A stretch of 64,000 nucleotides of DNA from Primulina eburnea (Eukaryota > Streptophyta > Magnoliopsida > Lamiales > Gesneriaceae). A model generated the notes under the pieces. The model had not been told where the DNA came from, did no database searches, and saw only the letters and a list, made by a program, of their open reading frames with translations. The position numbers were made by a program, and so were the translations under genes. Below, piece by piece: positions 24,001-36,432 of this stretch. The stretch covers positions 62,001-126,000 of the forward strand of contig NW_027330822.1 in the NCBI RefSeq assembly GCF_022965805.1, given 5' to 3'. The first letter of the stretch is position 1. Each line of letters opens with the position of its first letter.

Positions 24001-24956
24001 GCGGATTTGTTCTTTAGAGAAGTCGTTAGGTTGCATGGCATGCCTAGGACTATTGTTTCTGGTCGCGATGTTAAATTCTTGAGTTACTTTTGGAATACTT
24101 TATGGGCTAAACTTGGCACAAAATTGTTGTTTTCTACTACTTGTCATGCTCAAACGGATGGACAAACTGAAGTTGTCAATAGAACTTTGGGAACACTTTT
24201 GCGTGCTATTCTTAAAAAGAACTTGGATTGACATTTCTATGGACTTTATTTTGGGGTTGTCTAGGACTAAGAAGGGGAGGGATTCTATTTTTGTTGTTGT
24301 GGATAGATTCTCTAAGATGGCACATTTTATAGCTTGTCATAAAACCGATGATGCTTCAAACATTGCGGATTTGTTCTTTAGAGAAGTCGCTAGGTTGCAT
24401 GGCATGCCTAGGACTATTGATTCTGGTCGCGATGTTAAATTCTTGAGTTACTTTTGGAATACTTTATGGGCTAAACTTGGCACAAAATTGTTGTTTTCTA
24501 CTACTTGTCATGCTCAAACGGATGGACAAACTGAAGTTGTCAATAGAACTTTGGGAACACTTTTGCGTGATATTCTTAAAAAGAACTTGGATTGACATTT
24601 CTATGGACTTTATTTTGGGGTTGCCTAGGACTAAGAAGGGGAGGGATTCTATTTTTGTTGTTGTGGATAGATTCTCTAAGATGGCACATTTTATAGCTTG
24701 TCATAAAACCGATGATGCTTCAAACATTGCGGATTTGTTCTTTAGAGAAGTCGTTAGGTTGCATGGCATGCCTAGGACTATTGATTCTGGTCGCGATGTT
24801 AAATTCTTGAGTTACTTTTGGAATACTTTATGGGCTAAACTTGGCACAAAATTGTTGTTTTCTACTACTTGTCATGCTCAAACGGATGGACAAACTGTAG
24901 TTGTCAATAGAACTTTGGGAACACTTTTGCGTGTTATTCTTAAAAGAACTTGGATT

Positions 24957-27942
24957 GACATTTCTATGGACTTTATTTTGGGGTTGCCTAGGACTAAGAA
25001 GGGGAGGGATTCTATTTTTGTTGTTGTGGATAGATTCTCTAAGATGGCACATTTTATATCTTGTCATAAAACCGATGATGCTTCAAACATTGCGGATTTG
25101 TTCTTTAGAGAAGTCGCTAGGTTGCATGGCATGCCTAGGACTATTGATTCTGGTTGCGATGTCAATTCTTGAGTTACTTTTGGAATACTTTATGGGCTAA
25201 ACTTGGCACAAAATTGTTGTTTTCTACTACTTGTCATGCTCAAACGGATGGACAAACTGTAGTTGTCAATAGAACTTTGGGAACACTTTTGCGTGTTATT
25301 CTTAAAAAGAACTTGGATTGACATTTCTATGGACTTTATTTTGGGGTTGTCTAGGACTAAGAAGGGGAGGGATTCTATTTTGTTGTTGTGGATAAGATTC
25401 TCTAAGATGGCACATTTTATAGCTTGTCATAAAACCGATGATGCTTCAAACATTGCGGATTTGTTCTTTAGAGAAGTCGTTAGGTTGCATGGCATGCCTA
25501 GAACTTTTGTTTCTGGTCGCGATGTTAAATTCTTGAGTTACTTTTGAAAGATTTTCTGGGCTAAACTTGGCACAAAATTGTTGTTTTCTACTACTTGTCA
25601 TGCTCAAACGGATGGATAAACTGTAGTTGTCAATAGAACTTTGGGAACACATTTGCGTGCTAGTTCTTAAAAAGAACCTTGATTGACATTTCTATGGACT
25701 TTATTTTGGGGTTGCCTAGGACTAAGAAGGGGAGGGATTCTATTTTTGTTGTTGTGGATAGATTCTCTAAGATGGAACATTTTATATCTTGTCATAAAAC
25801 CGATGATGCTTTCAAACATTGCGGATTTGTTCTTTAGAGAAGTCGCTAGGTTGCATGGCATGCCTAGGACTATTTTTTCTGGTAGCGATGTTAAATTCTT
25901 GAGTTACTTTTGGAATACTTTATGGGCTAAACTTGGCACAAAATTGTTGTTTTCTACTACTTGTCATGCTCAAACGGATGGATAAACTGTAGTTGTCAAT
26001 AGAATTTTGGGAACACATTTGCGTGCTAGTTCTTAAAAAGAACTTGATTGACATTTCTATGGACTTTATTTTGGGATTGTCTAGGACTAAGAAGGGAAGG
26101 GATTCTATTTTTGTTGTTGTGGATAGATTCTCTAAGATGGCACATTTTATATCTTGTCATAAAACCGATGATGCTTCAAACATTGCGGATTTGTTCTTTA
26201 GAGAAGTCGTTAGGTTGCATGGCATGCCTAGGACTATTGTTTCTGGTCGCGATGTTAAATTCTTGAGTTACTTTTGGAATACTTTATGGGCTAAACTTGG
26301 CACAAAAATGTTGTTTTCTACTACTTGTCATGCTCAAACGGATGGACAAACTGAAGTTGTCAATAGGACTTTGGGAACACTTTTGCGTGCTATTCTTAAG
26401 AAGAACTTGGATTGACATTTCTATGGGCTTTATTTTGGGGTTGCCTAGGACTAAGAAGGGTAGGGATTCTATTTTTGTTGTTGCGGATAGATTCTCTCTA
26501 AGATGGCACATTTTATAGCTTGTCATAAAACCGATGATGCTTCAAACATTGCGGATTTTTTCTTTAGAGAAGTCGTTAGGTTGCATGGCATGCCTAGGAC
26601 TATTGTTTCTGGTCGCGATGTTAAATTCTTGAGTTACTTTTGGGGTTGTCCTGGACTAAGAAGGGGAGGGATTCTATTGTGGTTGTGGATAGATTCTCTA
26701 AGATGGCACATTTTATAGCTTGTCATAAAACCGATGATGCTTCAATTATGGCGGGTTTGTTCTTTAGAGAAGTCGCTAGGTTGCATGGCATGACTAGGAC
26801 TATTGATTCTGTTCGCGATGTTAAACTCTTGAGTTACTTTTGGAATACTTTATGGGCTAAATTTGGCACAAAATTGTTGTTTTCTACTACTTGTCATGCC
26901 CAAACGGATGGACAAACTGAAGTTGTCAATAGGACTTTGGGAACACTTTTGCGTGCTATTCTTAAAAAGAACTTGGATTGACATTTTTATGGACTTTATT
27001 TTGGGGCTGTCTAGGACTAAGAAGGGGAGGGATTTTATTTTTGTTGTTGTGGATAGATTTTCTAAGATGGCACATTTTATAGCTTGTCATAAAACCGATG
27101 ATGCTTCAAACATTGCGGAATTGTTCTTTAGAGAAGTCGTTAGGTTGCATGGGATGCCTAGAACTTTTGTTTCTGGTCGCGATGTTAAATTACTTTAGTT
27201 ACTTTTGAAAGATTTTCTGGGCTAAACTTGGCACAAAATTGTTGTTTTCTACTACTTGTCATGCTCAAACGGATGGACAAACTGTAGTTGTCAATAGAAC
27301 TTTTGGAACACTTTTGCGTGTTATTCTTAAAAAGAACTTGGATTGACATTTCAATGGACTTTATTTTGTGGTTGCCTAGGACTAACAAGGGGAGGGATTC
27401 TATTTTTGTTGTTGTGGATAGATTCTCTACGATGGCACATTTTATAGCCTGTCATAAAACTGATGATGCTTTAAACATTGCGGATTTGTTCTTTAGAGAA
27501 GTCGTTATTTTGCACGGCATGCCTAGGACAATTGTTTCTGGTCGCGATGTTAAATTCTTGAGTTACTTTTGGAATACTTTATGGGCTAAGCTTAGCACAA
27601 AATTGTTGTTTTCTACTACTTGACATGCTAAAACGGATGGACAAACTGAAGTTGTCAATAGAACTTTGGGAACACTTTTGCCTGCTATTCTTAAAAAGAA
27701 CTTGGATTGAAATTTCTATGGACTTTATTTTGGGGCTGTCTAGGACTAAAAAGGGGAGGGATTCTATTTTTGTTGTTGTGGATAGATTCTCTAAGATGGC
27801 ACATTTTATATCTTGTCATAAAAACGATGATGCTTCAAACATTGCGGATTTATTCTTTAGGGAAGTCGCTAGGTTGCATGGCATGCCTAGGACTATTGAT
27901 TCTGGTTGCGATGTCAAATTCTTGAGTTACTTTTGGAATACT
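24957..27942 (+). repeat. Divergent satellite block A, left of Element 2
   Basis: These units carry rare variants: 'gtggataagattc', 'cctagaacttttgtttctgg', 'acttttgaaagattttctgg', 'ttttgtggttgcc', 'gatgctttaaac' and 'ttattttgcacggc'. The block includes the ~203-bp truncated monomer near 26640 with 'ttcaattatggcggg'. The same order of variants recurs at 41892-44130 left of Element 3, except that one whole monomer (around 26280-26640) is absent there. Confidence 0.85.
26602..26860 (+). repeat. Truncated ~203-bp satellite monomer (161-bp deletion) with rare variants
   Basis: 'gagttacttttgg' joins directly to 'ggttgtcctgg', skipping the stretch between two 'ttttgg' words of adjacent monomers. 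This fits a microhomology or slippage deletion. It is shared with 1-240 and 42818-43060, so it tags duplicated blocks. Confidence 0.8.
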
Positions 27943-27947
27943 TTATT
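27943..27947. repeat. Target-site duplication, left of Element 2
   Basis: 'ttatt' precedes the TGTAATAGCC start and matches 35574-35578 after the other end. The empty site would be the satellite's 'actttatgggc' segment in its 'ttattggc' variant. Confidence 0.93.
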
Positions 27948-28144
27948 TGTAATAGCCGAGCCCGGTGTACGGTACGATTTAAGTTTCGTTTGTTATTTGG
28001 GATATTTGATTAGATGTTCAGAGTTGTATTTTTGGGCTATAGTATTGTTAGTTTTATTGTCTTGAGGTATTAGATGATGTTGGTTGTTCGTTTCAGCGTT
28101 TCGGTTTGATTTTTGTTGCATGGGAATAGTGTTTTGCCGTGAGC

Positions 28145-28300
28145 ACACCACACCCGCGGCGTTGTAGTGACCGCCCCCGCGGTGGAGACCGCACCCGCGC
28201 TGTTTGCAGTGCCGCACCCACGCTGTTCGTGTTCCAGAATTTTTGAGATTGCCGTAACCATAGCGCACCCGCGGTCCTTGTGTTGGCGCACCCGCGGTGA
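28145..28300 (+). repeat. GC-rich CCGCGG repeat cluster in the Element 2 5' LTR
   Basis: About six copies of a motif around cgcacccgcggtg occur, two of them degenerate. Both LTR-distinguishing substitutions fall inside this cluster, each reading as CpG loss. The motif is the same, in the same orientation, as the Element 1 cluster. Confidence 0.7.
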
Positions 28301-29153
28301 AGGTATGGTCGAGTTTTTAAGCTACTTTTTGGAGTGGTTGGCCATGCTTTTCCTTTCTTCTCTCCTTCATTCTCGACATTTCTCTCCATTTTTAGGGTTT
28401 TTGGTCATTTCTTTCACTTCCTATCTTCGATTCAAGCGTTTGTTTGGAATTTCGACTTGAGTTCGACGTTCTCCTTGGTGCTAGGAAGCTTGGGTAAGTT
28501 TTTGGTGCGATTCTGTTAAGGTTGTAAATTAAGAGTTGTTTAGATTGGTTGTTTAAGTGGATTTATGGATTATTTAGCTTGTAATCTTGGATATTTAGTT
28601 GATATTGGTGTTATTTGTGGATTATTTGTTGTAGGTGGTGATCAAGAGCTAAGTTGAGGTGTTTGTTGTGGTTTGTAAGTGGAAATTCATTCCTTTTGCT
28701 CACATGATTTTATATGTATGTGTTTCAAAGAGTTTATTGTGTTATTCCCTTTCATTTGATCCATAGTATGTATTGTTATATGTATTGGAGGCATTGATGT
28801 CTCATTATTGATTAAAGGGAATACAAAGAGATATATAGAGTTCAAAGTGATTGTTAAAACCAGAGAAGAGTTTAAATGTTTTCGGATTGATAAATACATA
28901 GTCAGAGATTGCATGCAATATTAGATGATCATCGCCCAGAGGCTTATATCCCTCAGAGTTATCGGTATTTATATCGATTTGGGATACGAGCAACCCCAGA
29001 GCAGAGATACTATTGATATCAATCCCCAGAGCAAAAGAGAAATACCATCATATTTATATGCTATTGCTATGTTATTGATATTCAGAGTTTACAGTTCAGA
29101 GTTGATGGTATTTATGATTTCAAAGAGATGTTTTACAGAGTTATTGTTTATTG

Positions 29154-29162
29154 TTATATAAG
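29154..29162 (+). promoter_or_regulatory. Possible LTR TATA box of Element 2
   Basis: 'ttatataag' lies about 300 bp before the LTR end, where a U3/R boundary would be plausible. The equivalent site in Element 1 is not a good TATA, so this is a weak call. Confidence 0.3.
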
Positions 29163-29462
29163 AGTTCCACTTGCTGAGATTTATTCTCATTTCAGTTATT
29201 TTCATGTGATGCAGATCAGAGTGGTGCCTCGGGACGTTGACTGTAGATCGGGGGTCATATGCATACACCGTTGGAAGGAGGATTTTGGCATGATCATAGG
29301 AATGATATTTTGGTTTTTGTTATGTCATTTAAATGATCATGTATTTATTTTGTAAAGATATTTAAACAAATGTGTTTTGAAACTCCTTCCGTATATTTTA
29401 AAGAGAAAATTTTATTTCCGCTGCGTATTTATTTTAAAAGAGGTCAGGGTGTCACATTTTAG

Positions 29463-29474
29463 TGGTATCAGAGC
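29463..29474 (+). promoter_or_regulatory. Element 2 primer binding site (initiator Met-tRNA type)
   Basis: TGGTATCAGAGC begins six bases after the 5' LTR and matches the standard plant Ty3/gypsy Met-tRNA site. Confidence 0.94.
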
Positions 29475-29593
29475 GGTGTTCTTCGGACCAATGCATATGA
29501 CTTCGTCTACTTTCAACTGTCCGGGTATGTTTTCTTTGCATCTATCTATTGTTATGTATTGATTGGTGTCTTGTGAGCATTGTAGAGTAGAGG

Positions 29594-32500
29594 ATGCCTC
29601 CTAAGCGTAAGGCGTCAGAGGGAGAGGATAGTTCGTCCTCGAGAGTTGTCGACGAGTTCGGCAAGTTACTGAAGGAGCAGGCTAAGGTTCACAGTGAGCA
29701 GATCCAGCAGTTGCTTAGACTGCAAGGAGCAGGCCAGGGCAGAGGCCAAGGTAGAGGGCAGGTTGCTCCAGTAGCAGTTGGTTCTGATGCTATCTTTTCT
29801 GCGTTTAAGAGGATGGATCCACCCGAGTTTCCAGGCAGCTCCGATCCTTTAGCTGCAGTAGAGTGGGTCAAGGCTTTGGAGGCGATTTTTGATCATCTCC
29901 ACTATGAGGACAGAGATCGTATCAGTTGTGCTGTTTTTATGCTGGTTAAAGCTGCACGTTTGTGGTGGAATGCGACCAAGGTTGGCATTGATGTTTCTAC
30001 TTTGAAGTGGTCTGAGTTTACTGAGCTTTTCTACGACAAGTACTTTCCTGATGCACTGCGAGCGAGGAAGGTCACAGAGTTCTTGGAGCTTCGTCAGGGG
30101 AGCTTGAACGTGGATGAGTATATTCTCAAGTTCGAGGAGGGTTGCCTATTTGCTCCGTACATTGCTACCAGTGATAAAGATAAAGGTGCTCATTTCATTC
30201 GAGGCCTTAGAGCGGAGATCAGGCGTGATATCAATATGTCTAAGGCTGTGACTTTCAAGGAGATTGTGTCCAAGGCGTTGCTAGCAGAGCAGGACGAGAA
30301 GGATATTGCCAGGGAGAGGCAGGCGAGGTACCAGGCTAGTGTTCAAAGAGGCCAGAGTTCAGGTCAGCGTGGCAGAGATCGATTCAAGGGGAAGGGCAAG
30401 GTGGATCAGAGTCCTAGGCCACCGTCAGTGCCAGTTGCTCCGTCTGATTCTGAGAGATCTTTGTGTCCCAAGTGTAGCAGACCCCATCGTGGAGAGTGTA
30501 GATTTGGCTCTCGTTCTTGCTATCGTTGTGGCATGCCAGGCCATATTTCCAGAGATTGTCCTAGGGGAGCTAGCCAGGAGAAGGTGCAGGGTCGTATCTT
30601 TTCGATGACTAAGGAAGGTATTAATCGTAATTCTTCTGTAATCTCTAGTTCCATTTTAATTTCAGGCAGAGTAGCTACTACTTTGATTGATACTGGTGCT
30701 ACTCATTCTTTTATGTCTGAATTGTTTTTGAGATCTTTGGGTATAGTTCCTTCTGTTATTCCCCTTCAGCTTAGTGTTGTTTTGCCTTCGGGAGATGTTT
30801 TGTGCCCGACTTCCATAGTGTATGCGTGCCCCGTTCGTTTTGTTGATCGAGAGGTCTTTGCTGATTTGATTGTGATCCCGATGGTTGCCTTTGATGTTAT
30901 TCTTGGCATGGATTGGCTGTCGACCTATCGTGCTGTTATTGATTGCGTTGCTAAGACGGTGACTTTTGCAGATGATGACCAGGGAGGAGTTCTCGCCAGC
31001 TCAGGTACTTCGCTGGTCCTTCCTTTTATTTCGTGTCTTGATGCTGAGAGGCTTTTGTGTAGAGGTTGTGATGTTTTTCTAGCATCTGTTGTGGATATGG
31101 ATAGACTGATTAAGTTGAATATTGATGATATTGATGTGGTGAGGGAGTTTGCGGATGTGTTTGAGGATGATGTTCCGGGTTTGCCGCCGGATAGAGATGT
31201 AGAGTTTGTCATTGATCTTGCTCCAGGTACGGTTCCTATTTCTAAGGCTCCGTATAGGATGGCTCCTACCGAGATGAAAGAGTTGAAGACGCAGTTGCAG
31301 GATCTTCTAGATAAGGGTTTCATTCGTCCGAGTTCTTCGCCTTGGGGAGCTCCGGTTCTATTTGTTAAGAAGAAGGATGGTTCTTTGCGTCTGTGTATCG
31401 ACTACAGGGAGCTTAACAAAGTGACGATCAAGAACAAGTATCCGTTGCCACGGATTGACGATCTATTTGACCAACTCCAGGGTGCCACTGTTTTCTCGAA
31501 GATTGATCTTCGGTCTGGCTACTATCAGTTGAAGGTTAGGGAGTCTGATATCCCTAAGACGGCTTTCTGGACCAGGTATGGTCACTATGAGTTTCTCGTG
31601 ATGTCTTTTGGTTTGACCAATGCCCCTTCTGCTTTCATGGACCTGATGAACCGTGTGTTCAAGCCGTATTTGGATAGCTTCGTCATTGTTTTTATCGACG
31701 ATATCTTGATCTATTCCAAGACCAGAGAGCTTCATTCAGAGCATCTCAGAGTTGTTCTCCAGTTGTTGAGAGAGCGGAGGTTGTTTGCCAAGTTGAAGAA
31801 GTGTGAGTTTTGGTTGGATCAGATTTCTTTTCTAGGCCATGTCGTTTCGAGGGATGGCATTGCTGTTGATCCGATGAAGATAGAGGCGATTCAGAAGTGG
31901 CCTATTCCTACGACTGTTTCAGAGGTGCGCAGTTTCCTTGGTTTGGCGGGTTTTTATCGTCGTTTCATTTTGGATTTTTCCAAGATTGCCCTGCCATTGT
32001 CCAATCTGACAAGGAAGACTGTGAAGTTCGAGTGGTCTTTAGATTGCCAGAGTGCATTTCAAGAGTTGAAGGATAGATTGACGACGGCTCCTGTTCTTTC
32101 TTTGCCTTGTGGTTCAGAGGACTTTGTTGTCTATACTGATGCGTCGAAGAAGGGTCTCGGTGCAGTGTTGATGCAGAGAGGTAAGGTCATTGCCTATGCT
32201 TCTCGCCAGTTGAAGGATTATGAGAAGAATTATCCGACGCATGATTTAGAGTTGGCAGCTGTGGTTTTCGCCCTGAAGATTTGGAGACACTACTTGTATG
32301 GCGAAAAGTGTGAGATTTTCACAGACCACAAGAGTTTGAAGTATCTGTTTTCGCAGAAAGAGCTCAATATGCGGCAGAGGAGGTGGTTAGAGCTTGTCAA
32401 AGATTACGATGTAACTATCAGTTATCACCCAGGGAAGGCGAATGTTGTGGCTGATGCTTTGAGTCGTAAGTCGAGTGCTTCATTGAGTTCTTTGGTTCAG

Positions 32501-34024
32501 AGACCGTTGCTGATGGATTTGCAGAGAGAGGAGATTGATCTGGTGATTCCAGGCACCATTGCTCGTCTTTCAGCGTTGGTTCTTCGATCTTCTTTGACGG
32601 ACAGGATTCGTAGAGAGCAGTCGACTGATGTTCAGTTGACAGAGTTGAGAGATAGAGCAGAGATTAGAGGTAATTCAGAGTTCGCCTTGAATGGTGATGG
32701 TTTGGTGACTTTCAGAGGTCGTATTTGTGTTCCTTCTGGTGACGATATTCGTAGAGATATTCTGACAGAGGCTCATACCGCACCTTATTCGATTCATCCA
32801 GGCAGTACGAAGATGTATCAGGATCTTCGTCGACTCTACTGGTGGCCAGGTATGAAGAAGGATGTTGCCGTGTTCATTTCTCAGTGTCTTACTTGTCAGC
32901 AGGTGAAGATTGAGCACCAGAGACCTGCTGGGACATTGTTGTCGTTGCCGATTCCTCAGTGGAAGTGGGAGCATATTACGATGGATTTCGTGACTGGTCT
33001 TCCCAGAGTGCAGAGAGGTTTCAATTCTATTTGGGTTATCGTTGATCTATTGACTAAGTCAGCGCATTTTCTTCCAGTCAAGACGACGTATTCGATGAAT
33101 CAGTATGCCAAGGACTACTTTGCAGAGATTGTCAGACTTCATGGTGTCCCTGTGTCGATCGTGTCTGATCGTGACCCTAGATTTACTTCAGAGTTTTGGA
33201 AGAGTTTGCACAGAGCTATGGGTTCGCGGTTAACATTCAGTACAGCCTATCATCCTCAGAGTGATGGTCAGTCAGAGAGAGTCATTCAGATTCTTGCGGA
33301 TATGCTCAGAGCGTGTACTATAGACTTTCCAGGTAGCTGGGATTCTTTGTTGCCTTTGGTTGAGTTCACTTATAATAATAGCTACCAGGCGACGATTGGC
33401 ATGGCACCGTATGAGGCACTTTATGGCAGGAAGTGCAGATCTCCCTTGTATTGGGACGAGGTTGGTGAGAGGAAGATGTTGGGACCAGAGTTGGTCCAGC
33501 AGACTGCTGATGTTGTTGCTGTTATCAGAGAAAGGATGAAGACTGCCCAGTCCAGACAGAAGAGCTATGCAGATGTTCGTCGTAGACCTTTGCAGTTCGA
33601 GGTTGGCGACCATGTATTTCTGAAGATAGCACCTCTCAAGGGTGTGATGAGATTTGGTAAGAAGGGCAAGTTGAGTCCTAGATTTATTGGTCCATTCGAG
33701 ATTTTGGACAGAGTTGGTGACAGAGCCTACAGATTAGCCCTACCTCCAGATCTTGACAGAGTTCATAATGTGTTTCACGTTTCGATGCTCAGGAAGTATG
33801 TTGCAGATCCTTCCCATGTTCTTCGCCATGAGCCATTGGACTTGACGCCGAATTTGACGTATCAAGAGATTCCGATTCAGATTTTGGATCGCACAGTTAG
33901 AGTTCTGAGGAACAAAGAGATCGGCATTGTCAAAGTTCTTTGGAGGAACCATTTGATAGAGGAGGCTACGTGGGAACCAGAGGATGAGATGAGAGAGAAG
34001 TATCCTGAGTTGTTCGTGCCGTGA
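29594..34024 (+). CDS. Element 2 Gag-Pol polyprotein with chromodomain (1476 aa)
   Basis: This single open frame encodes all replication functions of a chromovirus. Seen in order: Gag, with a C-x2-C-x3-H-x3-C motif and a CCHC knuckle at residues 309-322; aspartic protease, DTG at 366-368; reverse transcriptase from about 552, with catalytic Asp638 (KIDLRSGYY) and FIDD at 700-703; RNase H with Asp849, Glu886 and Asp911; integrase zinc-binding region with Cys1098 and Cys1101; integrase core triad Asp1131, Asp1192 and Glu1228 (D-x35-E); the [14 protein letters not shown] segment; and a chromodomain at about 1425-1476, which in this family reads histone methylation marks and steers integration. 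The start is the first ATG, about 120 bases after the primer site, and is shared with Element 1. One oddity is Trp659 in TAFWTRYG, where Element 1 has Arg; CGG to TGG is a CpG-type change and may reduce polymerase fitness. No internal stop is present. Confidence 0.96.
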   Translation: MPPKRKASEGEDSSSSRVVDEFGKLLKEQAKVHSEQIQQLLRLQGAGQGRGQGRGQVAPVAVGSDAIFSAFKRMDPPEFPGSSDPLAAVEWVKALEAIFDHLHYEDRDRISCAVFMLVKAARLWWNATKVGIDVSTLKWSEFTELFYDKYFPDALRARKVTEFLELRQGSLNVDEYILKFEEGCLFAPYIATSDKDKGAHFIRGLRAEIRRDINMSKAVTFKEIVSKALLAEQDEKDIARERQARYQASVQRGQSSGQRGRDRFKGKGKVDQSPRPPSVPVAPSDSERSLCPKCSRPHRGECRFGSRSCYRCGMPGHISRDCPRGASQEKVQGRIFSMTKEGINRNSSVISSSILISGRVATTLIDTGATHSFMSELFLRSLGIVPSVIPLQLSVVLPSGDVLCPTSIVYACPVRFVDREVFADLIVIPMVAFDVILGMDWLSTYRAVIDCVAKTVTFADDDQGGVLASSGTSLVLPFISCLDAERLLCRGCDVFLASVVDMDRLIKLNIDDIDVVREFADVFEDDVPGLPPDRDVEFVIDLAPGTVPISKAPYRMAPTEMKELKTQLQDLLDKGFIRPSSSPWGAPVLFVKKKDGSLRLCIDYRELNKVTIKNKYPLPRIDDLFDQLQGATVFSKIDLRSGYYQLKVRESDIPKTAFWTRYGHYEFLVMSFGLTNAPSAFMDLMNRVFKPYLDSFVIVFIDDILIYSKTRELHSEHLRVVLQLLRERRLFAKLKKCEFWLDQISFLGHVVSRDGIAVDPMKIEAIQKWPIPTTVSEVRSFLGLAGFYRRFILDFSKIALPLSNLTRKTVKFEWSLDCQSAFQELKDRLTTAPVLSLPCGSEDFVVYTDASKKGLGAVLMQRGKVIAYASRQLKDYEKNYPTHDLELAAVVFALKIWRHYLYGEKCEIFTDHKSLKYLFSQKELNMRQRRWLELVKDYDVTISYHPGKANVVADALSRKSSASLSSLVQRPLLMDLQREEIDLVIPGTIARLSALVLRSSLTDRIRREQSTDVQLTELRDRAEIRGNSEFALNGDGLVTFRGRICVPSGDDIRRDILTEAHTAPYSIHPGSTKMYQDLRRLYWWPGMKKDVAVFISQCLTCQQVKIEHQRPAGTLLSLPIPQWKWEHITMDFVTGLPRVQRGFNSIWVIVDLLTKSAHFLPVKTTYSMNQYAKDYFAEIVRLHGVPVSIVSDRDPRFTSEFWKSLHRAMGSRLTFSTAYHPQSDGQSERVIQILADMLRACTIDFPGSWDSLLPLVEFTYNNSYQATIGMAPYEALYGRKCRSPLYWDEVGERKMLGPELVQQTADVVAVIRERMKTAQSRQKSYADVRRRPLQFEVGDHVFLKIAPLKGVMRFGKKGKLSPRFIGPFEILDRVGDRAYRLALPPDLDRVHNVFHVSMLRKYVADPSHVLRHEPLDLTPNLTYQEIPIQILDRTVRVLRNKEIGIVKVLWRNHLIEEATWEPEDEMREKYPELFVP

Positions 34025-34050
34025 CGTCAATTTCGCGGACGAAATTCCCT

Positions 34051-34064
34051 TAAGGGGGGGAGAT
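34051..34064 (+). promoter_or_regulatory. Element 2 polypurine tract
   Basis: TAAGGGGGGGAGAT lies immediately upstream of the 3' LTR start. It is the plus-strand priming site. Confidence 0.9.
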
Positions 34065-35573
34065 TGTAATAGCCGAGCCCGGTGTACGGTACGATTTAAG
34101 TTTCGTTTGTTATTTGGGATATTTGATTAGATGTTCAGAGTTGTATTTTTGGGCTATAGTATTGTTAGTTTTATTGTCTTGAGGTATTAGATGATGTTGG
34201 TTGTTCGTTTCAGCGTTTCGGTTTGATTTTTGTTGCATGGGAATAGTGTTTTGCCGTGAGCACACCGCACCCGCGGCGTTGTAGTGACCGCCCCCGCGGT
34301 GGAGACCGCACCCGCGCTGTTTGCAGTGCCGCACCCGCGCTGTTCGTGTTCCAGAATTTTTGAGATTGCCGTAACCATAGCGCACCCGCGGTCCTTGTGT
34401 TGGCGCACCCGCGGTGAAGGTATGGTCGAGTTTTTAAGCTACTTTTTGGAGTGGTTGGCCATGCTTTTCCTTTCTTCTCTCCTTCATTCTCGACATTTCT
34501 CTCCATTTTTAGGGTTTTTGGTCATTTCTTTCACTTCCTATCTTCGATTCAAGCGTTTGTTTGGAATTTCGACTTGAGTTCGACGTTCTCCTTGGTGCTA
34601 GGAAGCTTGGGTAAGTTTTTGGTGCGATTCTGTTAAGGTTGTAAATTAAGAGTTGTTTAGATTGGTTGTTTAAGTGGATTTATGGATTATTTAGCTTGTA
34701 ATCTTGGATATTTAGTTGATATTGGTGTTATTTGTGGATTATTTGTTGTAGGTGGTGATCAAGAGCTAAGTTGAGGTGTTTGTTGTGGTTTGTAAGTGGA
34801 AATTCATTCCTTTTGCTCACATGATTTTATATGTATGTGTTTCAAAGAGTTTATTGTGTTATTCCCTTTCATTTGATCCATAGTATGTATTGTTATATGT
34901 ATTGGAGGCATTGATGTCTCATTATTGATTAAAGGGAATACAAAGAGATATATAGAGTTCAAAGTGATTGTTAAAACCAGAGAAGAGTTTAAATGTTTTC
35001 GGATTGATAAATACATAGTCAGAGATTGCATGCAATATTAGATGATCATCGCCCAGAGGCTTATATCCCTCAGAGTTATCGGTATTTATATCGATTTGGG
35101 ATACGAGCAACCCCAGAGCAGAGATACTATTGATATCAATCCCCAGAGCAAAAGAGAAATACCATCATATTTATATGCTATTGCTATGTTATTGATATTC
35201 AGAGTTTACAGTTCAGAGTTGATGGTATTTATGATTTCAAAGAGATGTTTTACAGAGTTATTGTTTATTGTTATATAAGAGTTCCACTTGCTGAGATTTA
35301 TTCTCATTTCAGTTATTTTCATGTGATGCAGATCAGAGTGGTGCCTCGGGACGTTGACTGTAGATCGGGGGTCATATGCATACACCGTTGGAAGGAGGAT
35401 TTTGGCATGATCATAGGAATGATATTTTGGTTTTTGTTATGTCATTTAAATGATCATGTATTTATTTTGTAAAGATATTTAAACAAATGTGTTTTGAAAC
35501 TCCTTCCGTATATTTTAAAGAGAAAATTTTATTTCCGCTGCGTATTTATTTTAAAAGAGGTCAGGGTGTCACA
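34065..35573 (+). repeat. Element 2 3' LTR (1509 bp)
   Basis: It has TG...CA ends and matches the 5' LTR except for G instead of A at 34267 and at 34337. It contains its own CCGCGG cluster at about 34262-34417. Confidence 0.96.
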
Positions 35574-35578
35574 TTATT
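35574..35578. repeat. Target-site duplication, right of Element 2
   Basis: 'ttatt' matches 27943-27947. Satellite resumes with 'ggctgaacttggcac'. Confidence 0.93.
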
Positions 35579-36432
35579 GGCTGAACTTGGCACAAAATTG
35601 TTGTTTTCTACTACTTTTCATGCTCAAACGGATGGACAAACTGTAGTTGTCAATAGAACTTTGGGAACACTTTTGTGTGTTATTCTTAAAAAGAACTTGG
35701 ATTGACATTTCTATAGACTTTATTTTGGGGTTGTCTAGGACTAAGAAGGGGAGGGATTCTATTTTTGTTGTTGTGGATAGATTCTCTAAGATGGCACATT
35801 TTATAGCTTGTCATAAAACCGATGATGCTTCAAACATTGCAGATTTGTTCTTTAGAGAAGTCGTTAGGTTGCATGGCATGCCTAGAACTTTTGTTTCTGG
35901 TCGCGATGTTAAATTCTTGAGTTACTTTTGAAAGATTTTCTGGGCTAAACTTGGCACAAAATTGTTGTTTTCTACTACTTGTCATGCTCAAACGGATGGA
36001 CAAACTGTAGTTGTCAATAGGATTTTGGGAACACATTTGCGTGCAGGTTCTTAAAACGAACCTTGATTGACATTTCTATGGACTTTATTTTTGGGTTGCC
36101 TAGGACTAAGAAGGGGAGGGATTCTATTTTTGTTGTTGTGGATAGATTCTCTAAGATGGCACATTTTATATCTTGTCATAAAATTGATGATGCTTCAAAC
36201 ATTGCGGATTTGTTCTTTAGAGAAGTCGCTAGGTTGCATGGCATGCCTAGGACTATTGTTTCTGGTCGCGATGTTAAATTCTTGAGTTACTTTTGGAATA
36301 CTTTATGGGCTAAATTTGGCACAAAATTGTTGTTTTCTACTACTTGTCATGTTCAAACGGATGGACAAACTGTAGTTGTCAATAAAACTTTGGGAACACT
36401 TTTGCGTGTTATTCTTAAAAAGAACTTTGATT

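Larger units (their letters stand above)
16415..27942 (+). repeat. Satellite array 2: ~30 integrase-derived monomers
   Basis: This is the same 364-bp family as array 1, with unit starts at 16590, 16953, 17317, 17681, 18042, 18407, 18771, 19136, 19500 and so on to 27708. Most units are the His-Ala-Gln form. The catalytic-Glu codon alternates between GAA (Glu) and GTA (Val). Other scattered variants include Ile-Asp or Ile-Val before SGRD and 'tatagc' or 'tatatc'. Four places have a 1-base shorter unit that happens to restore phase, so two integrase fragments read through as one 231-261 codon frame (20901-21686, 21992-22777, 24477-25172, and 57526-58296 in array 4). The first 276 bp (16415-16690) is a divergent, indel-rich unit; from there the array becomes uniform. 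Confidence 0.96.
27948..29456 (+). repeat. Element 2 5' LTR (1509 bp)
   Basis: It begins TGTAATAGCC and ends GTGTCACA. It carries the GC-rich motif cluster about 200-350 bp in. It matches 34065-35573 at an exact offset of 6117 with no length differences. Confidence 0.96.
27948..35573 (+). mobile_element. Element 2: intact Tekay-like Ty3/gypsy LTR retrotransposon nested in the satellite
   Basis: The 7626-bp element has TG...CA LTRs of 1509 bp each, a 5-bp target duplication, a Met-tRNA primer site, one uninterrupted 1476-codon gag-pol and a polypurine tract. The LTRs are the same length and differ at only two sites that I found (28150 against 34267, and 28220 against 34337). Both are A in the left copy and G in the right, at CpG positions. 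Two differences in 1509 bp means a very recent insertion. Domain order and the C-terminal chromodomain place it with chromoviruses, Tekay/Del clade. It is potentially autonomous, and it lies in the opposite orientation to Element 1. Confidence 0.96.
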
